From assembly GCF_000422805.1 (NCBI RefSeq), contig NZ_KE383922.1:161984-225983 (forward strand): a stretch of 64,000 bases of DNA, given 5' to 3'. Within the stretch, counting starts at the first letter, position 1, and every line of letters begins with the position of its first letter. This document shows positions 34,528 through 44,077 of this stretch, in pieces. The DNA comes from Nocardioides halotolerans DSM 19273. Lineage in GTDB: Bacteria > Actinomycetota > Actinomycetes > Propionibacteriales > Nocardioidaceae. A program made the translations under genes and the position numbers. The notes beneath the pieces were generated by a model. It had not been told where the DNA came from, searched no databases, and saw only the letters and a program-made list of their open reading frames with translations.

Positions 34528-37500
34528 CGTTGCCCCTGAGCCGGAGCCCGCGCGGGGTCGCGACGAACCCGGCCGCGTCGAGGGCCTCGCGCAGCGGGGT
34601 CGATCCGCCGCCGAGCAGCGCGGCCCCGTCGGCCCGCTCGACCGTGAGCCGGCCGAGCGAGCCCCGGCGGGCGGCCTCGGCCAGCGAGGCCGCGGCCGGA
34701 CCGAGCAGCTCGGCGTCGTCGCTCCAGGTGAGGAGCGTGCGGCCGCCGCGCTCGACGTAGAGGACGAGCTCGCCCTCGACCTGCACGACCAGCGCGCCTG
34801 CCTTGCGGCCGGGCCGGTGCCCGCCCTCGCCGTCGGTGGCCGGCCAGGGCAGCGCCGCGCCGTAGGGGTTGGCGGGATCGGTCGCGGCCAGGCAGACCGC
34901 GGTCGGCTTGGCGCCGTCGTGGTGCCCGGCGGGCTCGCTGAACGTGCGGAGCCGGTCGATGGCGCCGGCGGTGCCGAACTGGGCGGCGCCCAGGCCCTCG
35001 ACGAAGTAGCCCCGGCGGCAGCGGCCGGAGTCCTCGAACGCCGACAGCACCTTGTAGACGGCGGCGAAGCCGCCCGGCTGGCGCTCGCTCACCACGGCGC
35101 CGCGGATGACGACGCCGTGCCGGTCGAGCAGCCGCTCGGCGGCCGCGTGCGCGCGCCGGGTCGGGTCGGTGTCGAGCTCGGGCAGCATCGCCCAGCGGCC
35201 GGCGGTCTCGGGCGGGCCGGTGCGGAGCGCGGCGCCGCCGCGGCCGGTCGTGCCGGCCATCCGGGGCCGGGCCGGGGGCCGCTTGGTGCGGTGGCTGGCG
35301 GAGCCGGAGCGGGTCAGCGCCCGCAGCGGGGTGAGCGTGTCGTTGCTGATCCGGCCGGCCCAGACGAGCTCCCACAGAGCGGCGCTCAGGGCCTTGTCGT
35401 CGGCGGGCGTGTCGAGGACCTGACCGACCTGCTGGGCCAGCTGCCGGAAGAACCACGCGCCACCCGGGGCGAGCGCGTCGAGGACCGCCTGGTGGAGCTC
35501 ACGCACGTGATCGGACGGCGGCTCGAAGGGCTCGTGCGGAGGGAGCGTGAGCGGCGCCTGGTCGGCGAGGTGGAGGCTGACCCAGCCGTCGGAGCCGGGC
35601 AGCGGGCCGTGGCCGGCCCAGATCACCTCGCCGGAGGCGGTGAGCTCGTCGAGGTAGGACGGCTCGTAGTCACGGACCCGGGCGGCGAGCACGAGCGGCT
35701 CGAGCGCGCTGGCCGGCACGGGCGCGCCCGCGAGCTGGTCGACCACCGAGAGCACGCCGTCGACGCCGCGGAGCTTGCCGCCGACGTGCTGCCAGGCGCC
35801 GAGGAACCGGCCGAGCGCGGCCGATGGGACGGGCTCGACCTCCTTGCGCAGCCGCGCCAGGCTGCGGCGGCGCAGCGACCGCAGCACCTCGGCGTCGCAC
35901 CACTCGAGCCCCGATGCCCCCGGCCGGAACTCGCCGTCGAGCACCCGCCCCTGGGCGCCGAGGCGCTGGAGCGTGAGCCGCACCACCGCGATGCCGAGCC
36001 CGAGGCGGGCGGCGACGTCGTCGGTGGTGAACGGCCCGTGGGTGCGGGCGTAGCGGGAGACGAGGTCGGCGAGCGGGTCGTCGACGGGGTCGGTGAACGC
36101 CTCCGGGGTGCCGGGCGGGACGGCGACGCCGAGCCCGTCGCGCAGGCGCCCGACGTCCTCGACCGCCGCCCAGCGCTCGACGCCGGCGACCCGGACCTCG
36201 ACCACCCGACGCGTGGCAGCCAGGCTCTCGAGCGCCTCGAGGGCGTCGACCCCCTCGGCGCAGCGCGCGCGGACCTCGTCGGTGCTGAGGGGGCCGAGCA
36301 GCCGCAGCAGGTCGGCGACGCCCTCGGCGCCGCGGGCGGCGCGCTCGGGGGTCAGGCGCTGGAGCTCGGCCTCGACCTCGGCCAGCACCTCGGGGTCGAG
36401 GAGCTCGCGCAGCTCGGCCCGGCCGAGCAGCTCGGCGAGCAGCCCCTGGTCGAGCGAGAGCGCGGCGGCGCGGCGCTCGGCGATCGGGGAGTCGCCCTCG
36501 TAGACGAACTGGGCGACGTAGCCGAACAGCAGGCTGCGGGCGAACGGGCTCGGGCTGGGGGTCGCCACGTCGGTGACCTGGACCCGGCGCTGGTCGATCG
36601 CGCGCATCAGCCCGACCAGGGCGGGCAGGTCGTAGACGTCCTGGAGGCACTCGCGGACCGCCTCGAGGACGATCGGGAAGGAGGGGTACTTGCTGGCGAC
36701 CTCGAGCAGCGCCGCGCTGCGCTGGCGCTGCTGCCACAGCGGGCTGCGGCGGCCGGGGTCGCGGCGGGGCAGCAGCAGCGCGCGGGCGGCGCACTCGCGG
36801 AACCGGGAGGCGAACAGGGCGGAGCCGCCGACCTCCTGGGTGACGAGGTCGTCGATCTCGTCGGGGGAGAAGACCACCACCTCGCCTCCGGGCGGCTCGG
36901 CGTCGGTGTCGGGGACGCGGATGACGATGCCGTCGTCGGAGGCGACCGCCTGCCCGTCGATGCCGTAGCGCTCGCGCAGCCGGGCGTTGATCGCCAGCGC
37001 CCACGGGGCGTGGACGGGGGTGCCGTAGGGGGAGTGGACGACCAGGCGCCAGTCGCCGAGCTCGTCGCGGAACCGCTCGACGAGGAGGTTCTGGTCGCTC
37101 GGCAGCACCTGGGTGGCCTCGAGCTGCTCGTGGAGGTAGCCGACGAGGTTGCCCGCGGCGTAGTCGTCGAGCCCCTCCTGCTTGGCGCGCGCCTCGGCCT
37201 GGTGCTTCGGCATCGCGGCCAGCTCACGGGTGAACGCCCCGACCGCCTCGCCGAGCTCGGCGGGGCGGCCGAGCGCGTCGCCCTTCCAGAACGGCAGCCG
37301 GCCCGGCACCCCGGGGGCGGGGGTCACCAGGACCCGGTCGTGGGTGATGTCCTCGATCCGCCAGCTCGTCGCGCCGAGCGCGAACACGTCGCCGACCCGG
37401 GACTCGTAGACCATCTCCTCGTCGAGCTCGCCGACGCGCTTGCCGGGTCCGCTCTGCTCGTTGCCCCCGACGAGGAAGACCCCGAAGAGGCCGCGGTCGG

Positions 37501-39118
37501 GGATGGTGCCGCCGCTGGTCACCGCGAGGCGCTGGGCGCCCGGACGGCCGGTCAGGGTGCCGGCGACGCGGTCCCACACGATGCGGGGGCGGAGCTCGGC
37601 AAACTCGTCGCTCGGGTAGCGGCCCGAGAGCAGGTCGAGCACGGCGTCGTAGGCCGAGCGCGGCAGCTGGGCGAAGCTCGCGGTGCGCTTGAGCAGGTCG
37701 AACAGGTCGTCGGCGTGCCAGGCGTCCATCGCGGTCGCGGCCACGACCTGCTGGGCAAGCACGTCGAGAGGGTTGGCCGGGACGCCGAGCGACTCGATGG
37801 CCCCCGAGCGCATGCGCTGCACGGCCACCGCGGTCTGTGCGAGGTCGCCGCGGTGCTTGGGGAACAGCACGCCCCGGCTGACCTCGCCCACCTGGTGACC
37901 GGCGCGACCGACGCGCTGGAGCGCGCTCGCCACGCTCGGCGGGGACTCGATCTGGACGACCAGGTCGACCGCGCCCATGTCGATGCCGAGCTCGAGGCTG
38001 CTGGTGGCGACGACGGCCGGCAGCCGGCCACGCTTGAGGTCGTCCTCGATGAGCGCGCGCTGCTCCTTGGAGACCGAGCCGTGGTGGGCCTTCGCGATCA
38101 GCGACGCGGCGCCGGTGCTGGCACCGGACTGCGCCATGACCTGGGCCGGGCTCTGCCCGATCTCCAGGCGCTCGCCCGAGGCCCGCTCGAAGGCGATCTC
38201 GTTGAGCCGGGCGGTGAGGCGCTCGGCGAGCCGGCGGCTGTTGGCGAACACGATCGTGCTCTGGTGCTGCTCGATGAGGTCGACGACGTGCTCCTCGACG
38301 TGCGGCCAGATCGACTGCGCGCGCGTGGGCTCCTCTGACTCCTCGTCGTAGTCGCCGGGCTGGGTCATGTCCTCCACGGGGACGACGACCTGGAGGTCCC
38401 ACTCCTTGGTGCTGGGCGGGGCGACGATGTCGACCGCGGCGCTGCCGCCGAGGAACCGCGCCACCTCCTCGAGCGGGCGCACGGTCGCACTGAGCCCGAT
38501 GCGCTGCGCGGGGCGGTCGAGCAGCGCGTCGAGCCGCTCGAGCGTCACGGCGAGGTGGGCACCGCGCTTGGTGCCGGCCACGGCGTGCACCTCGTCGAGG
38601 ATCACGGTCTCGACGCCGCGCAGCGCCTCGCGGGCCTGGCTGGTGAGCATCAGGAACAGCGACTCGGGCGTCGTGATCATGATGTCGGGCGGCTGCGTGA
38701 CGAGCTTGCGGCGGTCGGCGGCCGGGGTGTCGCCCGAGCGGACGCCGACGGTGACCTCGGGGACCTGCTGGCCGAGGCGCTCGCCGGTGTGGCGGATGCC
38801 GGTCAGCGGGCTGCGGAGGTTGCGCTCGACGTCGACAGCGAGCGCCTTGAGCGGGCTGACGTAGAGCACGCGGGTGCGCTTGGTCTTGTCGTCGGGGCGC
38901 TCGCTGGTGAGCAGCCGGTCGAGGCTCCACAGGAACGCGCTCAGCGTCTTGCCGGACCCCGTCGGAGCCACGACCAGGGCGTGCCGACCGGCCCCGATCG
39001 CCTCCCACGCACCGACCTGCGCCGCGGTCGGCTCCGCGAACGCCGCGGCGAACCAGGCGCGCGTGGGCTCGCTGAAGCGGCTCAGCGCGTCGTGGGGCGC
39101 GGGGTCCGGGGTGGGCAC
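34520..39118 (-). CDS. lhr: Lhr family ATP-dependent DNA helicase
   Basis: A 1532-residue superfamily 2 helicase, the usual length for actinobacterial long Lhr proteins. Motif I APTGSGKT is at 51-58, followed by LYVSPLKALAVDVERNL, TTPESLFLML, the DEVH box in VILDEVHAV, LSATVRP, ATSSLELGIDMG, and QRVGRAGHQVG for motif VI. A DEAD/H-associated region and the long C-terminal Lhr domain complete it. Lhr is a 3'-5' translocating helicase induced by DNA damage in mycobacteria. The start is GTG at 39118, with AAGACT seven bases upstream as a possible leaderless promoter. It probably heads the lhr-nei-VOC operon. Confidence 0.95.
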   Translation of the reverse strand: MPTPDPAPHDALSRFSEPTRAWFAAAFAEPTAAQVGAWEAIGAGRHALVVAPTGSGKTLSAFLWSLDRLLTSERPDDKTKRTRVLYVSPLKALAVDVERNLRSPLTGIRHTGERLGQQVPEVTVGVRSGDTPAADRRKLVTQPPDIMITTPESLFLMLTSQAREALRGVETVILDEVHAVAGTKRGAHLAVTLERLDALLDRPAQRIGLSATVRPLEEVARFLGGSAAVDIVAPPSTKEWDLQVVVPVEDMTQPGDYDEESEEPTRAQSIWPHVEEHVVDLIEQHQSTIVFANSRRLAERLTARLNEIAFERASGERLEIGQSPAQVMAQSGASTGAASLIAKAHHGSVSKEQRALIEDDLKRGRLPAVVATSSLELGIDMGAVDLVVQIESPPSVASALQRVGRAGHQVGEVSRGVLFPKHRGDLAQTAVAVQRMRSGAIESLGVPANPLDVLAQQVVAATAMDAWHADDLFDLLKRTASFAQLPRSAYDAVLDLLSGRYPSDEFAELRPRIVWDRVAGTLTGRPGAQRLAVTSGGTIPDRGLFGVFLVGGNEQSGPGKRVGELDEEMVYESRVGDVFALGATSWRIEDITHDRVLVTPAPGVPGRLPFWKGDALGRPAELGEAVGAFTRELAAMPKHQAEARAKQEGLDDYAAGNLVGYLHEQLEATQVLPSDQNLLVERFRDELGDWRLVVHSPYGTPVHAPWALAINARLRERYGIDGQAVASDDGIVIRVPDTDAEPPGGEVVVFSPDEIDDLVTQEVGGSALFASRFRECAARALLLPRRDPGRRSPLWQQRQRSAALLEVASKYPSFPIVLEAVRECLQDVYDLPALVGLMRAIDQRRVQVTDVATPSPSPFARSLLFGYVAQFVYEGDSPIAERRAAALSLDQGLLAELLGRAELRELLDPEVLAEVEAELQRLTPERAARGAEGVADLLRLLGPLSTDEVRARCAEGVDALEALESLAATRRVVEVRVAGVERWAAVEDVGRLRDGLGVAVPPGTPEAFTDPVDDPLADLVSRYARTHGPFTTDDVAARLGLGIAVVRLTLQRLGAQGRVLDGEFRPGASGLEWCDAEVLRSLRRRSLARLRKEVEPVPSAALGRFLGAWQHVGGKLRGVDGVLSVVDQLAGAPVPASALEPLVLAARVRDYEPSYLDELTASGEVIWAGHGPLPGSDGWVSLHLADQAPLTLPPHEPFEPPSDHVRELHQAVLDALAPGGAWFFRQLAQQVGQVLDTPADDKALSAALWELVWAGRISNDTLTPLRALTRSGSASHRTKRPPARPRMAGTTGRGGAALRTGPPETAGRWAMLPELDTDPTRRAHAAAERLLDRHGVVIRGAVVSERQPGGFAAVYKVLSAFEDSGRCRRGYFVEGLGAAQFGTAGAIDRLRTFSEPAGHHDGAKPTAVCLAATDPANPYGAALPWPATDGEGGHRPGRKAGALVVQVEGELVLYVERGGRTLLTWSDDAELLGPAAASLAEAARRGSLGRLTVERADGAALLGGGSTPLREALDAAGFVATPRGLRLRGNGA

Positions 39119-39169
39119 GTGCTCAAGTCTTGCTCACGCCACCGACACCCGGTCGGGGCTCGCGCCCGA

Positions 39170-40114
39170 TCAGGCCGGCTGGGCGGTCCCGTCGGGTGGG
39201 TCCGGTGGCCTGGCGGCGTACCTCGTCGCGCCGATCGAGGCGAGGACCACGAGGCAGACCGCGACCCACTGGGTGGCGTGCAGGGCCTCGCCGAGCACCA
39301 GGAGGCCGGCCAGCGCGGCCACCGCCGGCTCCATGCTCATCAGCACTCCGAACACCTTCGGCGGGATCCGCCGCAGCGCCTCCAGCTCGAGGGAGTAGGG
39401 GACGACCGAGGAGAGGAGCGCGACCGCGAGGGCGACCACGAGGATCCGCACGTCGAGCAGGGCGGTGCCGGCCCCGGCGACGCCGATCGGCAGCACCACG
39501 AGCGCGCCGACGGTCATCGCGAGCGCCAGGCCCCGCCCGTCGGTGGTGCGGCTGCCGAGGGCGGCGGTGAGCAGGATGTAGGCGCCCCAGCACAGCCCGG
39601 CGGCGAGCGCGAAGAGCAGCCCGGCGACCGAGAGGTCGCCGCGGGCCTCGGTGAGCAGGACGACCCCGCCCGCGGCCAGGAGCGCCCAGAGCCCGTCGAG
39701 CAGGCGTCGGGAGCCGGCGAGCGCGACGCCGAGCGGGCCGAGGAACTCGACGGTCACCGCGATGCCGAGCGGGATGCGGTCGATCGCCTCGTAGAAGCAC
39801 AGGTTCATGACGCCGAGGACGACGCCGTAGGAGAGCACGACGGTCGCCGTACGGCGGTCGAGCCGGAGGGTCGGGCGCCAGACGAGCAGCAGCACCACGG
39901 CGGCGAAGAACAGCCGCAGCCCGACGGTGCCGGCGGCGCCGGCGGTCGCGAACAGCTGCTTGGCCGTCGCGGCGCCGATCTGGACGCTGACGATGCCGAG
40001 CAGCACCTGGACCGTGGGCGGGATCGCGCCGACGGACCTGCCGGCCAGGGTCAGGGGGCCCGCGCGCGGGAGGGGGCGCTCGCCTGCGGCGTCGACGAAC
40101 ACCGGCGATGCCAC
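39170..40114 (-). CDS. rhtA: EamA/RhtA family exporter
   Basis: A 314-residue inner-membrane protein with about ten predicted transmembrane helices in two EamA repeats. It resembles RhtA, a threonine/homoserine exporter of the drug/metabolite transporter superfamily (FYEAIDRIPLGIAVTVEFLGPL, and SSVVPYSLELEALRRIPPKVFGVLMSMEPAVAALAGLL, shown here only as landmarks). GTG at 40114 is chosen because AAGGAG lies eight bases upstream; the open frame runs back to 40477 without conservation. It is transcribed in the same direction as lhr, 51 bases away, and divergently from the small gene at 40225. The substrate is not certain. Confidence 0.87.
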   Translation of the reverse strand: MASPVFVDAAGERPLPRAGPLTLAGRSVGAIPPTVQVLLGIVSVQIGAATAKQLFATAGAAGTVGLRLFFAAVVLLLVWRPTLRLDRRTATVVLSYGVVLGVMNLCFYEAIDRIPLGIAVTVEFLGPLGVALAGSRRLLDGLWALLAAGGVVLLTEARGDLSVAGLLFALAAGLCWGAYILLTAALGSRTTDGRGLALAMTVGALVVLPIGVAGAGTALLDVRILVVALAVALLSSVVPYSLELEALRRIPPKVFGVLMSMEPAVAALAGLLVLGEALHATQWVAVCLVVLASIGATRYAARPPDPPDGTAQPA

Positions 40115-40212
40115 GCGAGGCTCCTTCCGATCGATCCGACCCGCACGACCGTACTGCGCGGTGTCTCCGGCAGGCACGGAAGTTTTCGGCGGGCGGTGCG
40201 GGGCTCCTGACC

Positions 40213-40218
40213 TAGGCT
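40213..40218 (+). promoter_or_regulatory. Predicted -10 hexamer TAGGCT for a leaderless small gene
   Basis: TAGGCT ends six bases before the GTG at 40225; no Shine-Dalgarno sequence is present. Confidence 0.4.
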
Positions 40219-40224
40219 GACCGC

Positions 40225-40416
40225 GTGAGCGAGCACCCGGAGGACGACGAGCGCATCCACCGCCGAGCCGACCTGCTGCCCGAGGAGCAGGCTGCCGGCA
40301 GCGACGACCCGGAGGCGCAGGCCGAGGCGATCCTCCAGGAGTCCGACGAGCGGACCGACGACCCGTCGGGCACTCGGGCCGAGTCCACCCAGACCCCCGG
40401 CTCGGACCACACCTGA
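40225..40416 (+). CDS. Small acidic hydrophilic protein
   Basis: A 63-residue protein rich in Glu, Asp, Gln and Ser, with no membrane segment or Cys. The middle, PEAQAEAILQESDERTDD, resembles a short conserved actinobacterial protein with an AEAIL-ESEERT core that has no assigned function (from memory, not searched). It is divergent from the EamA exporter. The reading frame has actinobacterial codon bias and a -10-like hexamer six bases before the GTG. It is probably real; function unknown. Confidence 0.65.
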   Translation: MSEHPEDDERIHRRADLLPEEQAAGSDDPEAQAEAILQESDERTDDPSGTRAESTQTPGSDHT

Positions 40417-40480
40417 GGAAGCCCGCTCGCGGCGCTCCACAGTCCTGGACGCGGGCGTGCCGGCGGCCGAACCGCACGTG

Positions 40481-42031
40481 TCACTCGGTCGGCGCGACCA
40501 GTCCGTGCTCGAGGGCATAGAGGCTGGCGCCCACCCGGTTGGTGGCGCCGATCTTGGCGTAGGTGCGTTCGACGTGGTTGCGCACGGTCTTCTCGCTGAG
40601 CACGAGACGGCTCGCGATGTCGCGGTTCGAGAGGCCCCGGGCGACCAGGCCGAGGATCTCGGTCTCACGTGGGGTGAGCGCGTCGTCCCGGGGCACCTTC
40701 CTCGGCGCGTGGCCCGCCACGGCCAGGACCGCCTCCACGCTGTCCGCGTCGAGAGCGCCCCGGGTCACACGGTCCGTCAGCCGGGCGGCCGCAGCGTCAG
40801 GGGAGAGCGGCTCTCGGTAGGGCCGGGGCTCCAGGGCCGACTGGTAGCCCACAGCGGCTGCCAGCAGCCGCTCGGGCCGGCCGAGCGCGGGGCCGGCGAG
40901 GCCCAGCGGGTAGCCGCTCCCGTCGAGGTGCTCGTGGTGCGCCCGAGCGATCGCGGCCACGTGCGCGAGGCCGGGGATACGGGTCAGCACACGGTCGGTG
41001 AGGTAGGGGTGCATCCGTACCCGCTCCCACTCGGTCGCGGTCAGCTCGGCCGGCTTCGACCAGACCTGGTGGGACACCCCGAGCCGGCCGATGTCGTGCA
41101 GGTGTCCGGCCCGGCGTACGGCGGTCACGTCGTCGTCCGGGAGACCGAGGTGCCCGGCGGCCGACTCGGCGAGCGCCGCCACGTTGCGCGAGTGCCCCAG
41201 CGTGAACGGGCACTTGAGGTCGACGAAGTCGCCGATCGCCGTCAGCAGGTCGTCCAGGCCACCCTCGTCCAGCCGGATCTCGGAGTCGGGGGCGATCGAG
41301 AGCGCTCGGTCCCAGGGGTCGTCTCCCGCCGCAGGGAACAGCGCCTCGGCATCAGCCGTGAAGGCGTCGACGACCGTCGGGTCGAGGTGGCCGCCCCGCC
41401 GGCTCCTGGCCATCGCGACCGCGCCCTGCACGCCGTACATGCGTTCGTGCACCTCCGCCACGTCGGCGAGCTGCGCCACCCGCATCTCGATCGGTAGGTC
41501 CTCCCCGGACGCACCGGTCGGGAGTCCGCCGCCGTCGAACCGCTCGAACGTGTGGGCCAGCGTCCGCGCGACCTCCTGGCCGAGGCCGATGTGCCGAGCC
41601 AGGGCGGCCGCCGACGTGCAGTGGGAGTGGATGAGGTTGCCGAGCTGGCCGCGGGCGTCCCGCATCAGCGTGGCCATCACGCGCAACCGGTGGCCCACCG
41701 GCTCGCCGCGGGCGACGTTGCCCAGGAGGAACCGGAGGTAGGGCAGTCCCGACCAGTCGATGAGGTAGGCGTCGCGGCGCACCGAGATGTCGTCTCCGAA
41801 CCAGCGTGCGTACTCCTGCGAGTCCGCGTGACAGCCGATCCACATGATCAGCGTCGTGTAGTAGACCGTGTCCCGCTGCTCCCGGCTGAGACCGAGCCGG
41901 TCCGCCAGCCCGCACGCGATGACCGACGAACGCAGCATGTGCTCGGCCGGCTGACCGAGCCCGAGGTCGATCGCCACCGACAGCCCGGCGACCACCTCGA
42001 CCCGGCGGGGCAGCGGAGCGGGCGCGGTCAT
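40481..42031 (-). CDS. Tandem HD-GYP phosphohydrolase-LuxR regulator
   Basis: A 516-residue protein. The C-terminal half has a canonical HD-GYP domain (GHSRNVAALA, HLHDIGRLGVS, HHEHLDGSGYPLGLAG). The N-terminal half reads as a second, degenerate HD-GYP unit in which the motif has become FERFDGGGLPTG, followed by RVAQLADVAEVHERMYG. Residues about 450-512 form a LuxR-type HTH (LTPRETEILGLVARGLSNRD, SEKTVRNHVERTYAKIG). HD-GYP domains hydrolyse cyclic dinucleotides, so the protein could tie a nucleotide signal directly to transcription (inference). The ATG at 42031 overlaps the upstream stop as ATGA and follows a GGGGGG stretch. Confidence 0.85.
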   Translation of the reverse strand: MTAPAPLPRRVEVVAGLSVAIDLGLGQPAEHMLRSSVIACGLADRLGLSREQRDTVYYTTLIMWIGCHADSQEYARWFGDDISVRRDAYLIDWSGLPYLRFLLGNVARGEPVGHRLRVMATLMRDARGQLGNLIHSHCTSAAALARHIGLGQEVARTLAHTFERFDGGGLPTGASGEDLPIEMRVAQLADVAEVHERMYGVQGAVAMARSRRGGHLDPTVVDAFTADAEALFPAAGDDPWDRALSIAPDSEIRLDEGGLDDLLTAIGDFVDLKCPFTLGHSRNVAALAESAAGHLGLPDDDVTAVRRAGHLHDIGRLGVSHQVWSKPAELTATEWERVRMHPYLTDRVLTRIPGLAHVAAIARAHHEHLDGSGYPLGLAGPALGRPERLLAAAVGYQSALEPRPYREPLSPDAAAARLTDRVTRGALDADSVEAVLAVAGHAPRKVPRDDALTPRETEILGLVARGLSNRDIASRLVLSEKTVRNHVERTYAKIGATNRVGASLYALEHGLVAPTE

Positions 42032-42771
42032 CCCCCCATTCTCGTGCCCACGCCGCTCGGCTCGCGGTCCATCTGCCCGGCCGGCGCCGCGAACCGTGCG
42101 CGACCCACGAAGAAGAGGCCCCGCTGGGGGAGCCAGAAGTCGCCCAGGTGCACCTGTGCGTCGAGCGGCGCCTGCACCCCGAGGTCCTCGCCGCACCACG
42201 ACGCAGCACCGCCGACGACGCGCCAGATCTTCAACGGCGCGGCCTTGAACCGCGGACCGTTGGGTGTCGCACCGCGAAGCCGGATCCGACCGGTCCGGAG
42301 CATCGTCCGCGCCATCGGTCCCATGGCGGCGAGCACGGCGTCGCTGTTCCACCCGGCTTCCGGGAGCGCACCGCCCATCCCCGTCATCAGCCTGGTCGCC
42401 GGCGTCGCGCGCAGCTCGATCCGCCACCTCAGCTCATCGCCGAGCGCAACCTCGAGGGTGTGGTCGTCGGGCCACGAGACGTCGATGCGAGGTGCCTGGG
42501 CGACCGCGGTCACCGACCCGAAGTAGCGAGGGCAGGTGAGGTCGGCGAGGCCGGTCGTGTGGATCGTCCACCGACCGTCCGGGTCGCGGTGCCAGATAGC
42601 GCGGTAGGCCGGGCCGATCGAGCTCGCCACCATGTCTCGCAGCGCGAGGTAGTGACCGCTGGCCAGTGGCATGCCCATCACGCCGTAGCCGGTGAACCGC
42701 TCGTCGCCGCCCTCGGGAAGTCGAGGCTGGGCCTCCAGTGCCTCCACGGCCTGGCGTGGTGTCGTCGTCAT
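42028..42771 (-). CDS. Protein of unknown function, partner of the HD-GYP/LuxR regulator
   Basis: A 247-residue soluble protein, no signal peptide or membrane helix. It looks like a beta-rich fold with many Trp and Arg residues (YRAIWHRDPDGRWTIHTTG, DVSWPDDHTLEVALGDELRW) and ends GTRMGG. I do not recognise the family. It is first in a two-gene operon with the HD-GYP/LuxR gene (4-bp ATGA overlap), so the two products probably act together. The ATG at 42771 is the furthest good start; upstream sequence shows no clear ribosome-binding site, although GACGCT lies six bases before it. Confidence 0.75.
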   Translation of the reverse strand: MTTTPRQAVEALEAQPRLPEGGDERFTGYGVMGMPLASGHYLALRDMVASSIGPAYRAIWHRDPDGRWTIHTTGLADLTCPRYFGSVTAVAQAPRIDVSWPDDHTLEVALGDELRWRIELRATPATRLMTGMGGALPEAGWNSDAVLAAMGPMARTMLRTGRIRLRGATPNGPRFKAAPLKIWRVVGGAASWCGEDLGVQAPLDAQVHLGDFWLPQRGLFFVGRARFAAPAGQMDREPSGVGTRMGG

Positions 42772-42861
42772 GCGTCCAGCGTCGGGCCGCCGGCTGACCC
42801 GGCGCCTGAGGCATCCGCCTCAACTGGCGGGAGAGGGCAGCCCGTGTAGTTGGATAGCGGG

Positions 42862-44073
42862 ATGGTGGACCCCGGCGAGCTCGCGGCACGACTCACGACC
42901 GAGCTCGACGAGCGGCTGGCGGCGGCCGACGCCGCGCTGGCGAGCGGCTTCCCGGGGGAGCGGCCCGGCCGTCAGCCGGTGCACACCGTCTACGTGCCGG
43001 CGGACCGGTACGACGCCGGGCTCGTGCCGGCGTACGGCGCTGCGGCGCTGGAGGTGATCGACGAGCACGCGGACGCGTTCGGCTCGCTCGTCGCCGACGA
43101 CGACCTGGTCGCGCGGGTGCGGGGCAAGCTCGGAGCCGAGCCGGTCGAGGACCTGCGGGTCGACTTCGAGGACGGCTACGTCGGGAAGTCCGACGAGGAC
43201 GAGACCGCCGACGTCGTGCGCGCCGCGACGGCGCTCGCGCAGAGCCAGCAGCGGGGCGAGGCGGCGCCGTTCGGAGGGATCCGGATCAAGTGCTTCGAGG
43301 CACCCACCCGGTCGCGGGCGCTCCGCACGCTGACGGCGTACGTCGACACGCTGGTCTCGGCGGGCGGGTCGCTGGACGGCTGGGTGGTCACGCTGCCGAA
43401 GGTGACCAGCGTCGACCAGGTGGAGGCGATGGTGCACGTCGCCGAGCAGCTCGACGTGCGGTTCGAGGTGCAGGTCGAGACGCCGCAGTCGATCCTCGGG
43501 CCGGACGGCACGGCGCTGGTCGCGCGAATGGTGCACGCGGGCGGCGACCGGATCACCGGGCTCCACTACGGCACCTACGACTACTCGGCGTTCGTCGGCA
43601 TCGCGGCGGCCTACCAGTCGATGGAGCACCCCGTCGCCGACCACGCCAAGCTGGTCATGCAGGCGGCCGCGGCCGGCACCGGCGTGCGGCTCTCCGACGG
43701 GTCCACCAACGTCCTGCCGGTCGGCTCGCCCGACGAGGTCGTGGCCGCCTGGCGCAACCACCACCGGCTGGTCCGCCGCTCGCTGGAGCACGGCTACTAC
43801 CAGGGCTGGGACCTGCACCCGGCCCAGCTGCCGACGCGGTACGCCGCGACGTACGCCTTCTACCGCGAGGGCCTCGGCTCGGCGCTCGACCGGCTCCGGG
43901 CCTACGTCGGTCGTGTCGAGGGCGGCATCGCCGACGAGCCCGCCACCGCCCGCGCCCTCGCGGCCTACGTCCTGCGTGGCCTCGAGTGCGGCGCGGTCGA
44001 CGAGCCCGAGGTGGTCGGCGGGTCCGGGCTGGACGAGGCTGGGTTGCGGGTGCTGGCGCGGCCGCGGCCCTGA
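42862..44073 (+). CDS. DUF6986-type aldolase/citrate lyase-like protein
   Basis: A 403-residue TIM-barrel-type protein related to the HpcH/HpaI and citrate-lyase beta superfamily. Landmarks are DLRVDFEDGYVG and ETADVVRAA, GIRIKCFE, TLPKVTSVDQVEAM, EVQVETPQSIL (probable metal-binding Glu) and HYGTYDYSA. No exact reaction is established. In actinobacteria such genes often accompany urate degradation, which fits its position 222 bases before uricase, so a role in using glyoxylate or another C2 product is plausible (inference). ATG 42862 is chosen; TTG at 42850 in the same frame is possible. Confidence 0.8.
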   Translation: MVDPGELAARLTTELDERLAAADAALASGFPGERPGRQPVHTVYVPADRYDAGLVPAYGAAALEVIDEHADAFGSLVADDDLVARVRGKLGAEPVEDLRVDFEDGYVGKSDEDETADVVRAATALAQSQQRGEAAPFGGIRIKCFEAPTRSRALRTLTAYVDTLVSAGGSLDGWVVTLPKVTSVDQVEAMVHVAEQLDVRFEVQVETPQSILGPDGTALVARMVHAGGDRITGLHYGTYDYSAFVGIAAAYQSMEHPVADHAKLVMQAAAAGTGVRLSDGSTNVLPVGSPDEVVAAWRNHHRLVRRSLEHGYYQGWDLHPAQLPTRYAATYAFYREGLGSALDRLRAYVGRVEGGIADEPATARALAAYVLRGLECGAVDEPEVVGGSGLDEAGLRVLARPRP

Positions 44074-44077
44074 GCCC

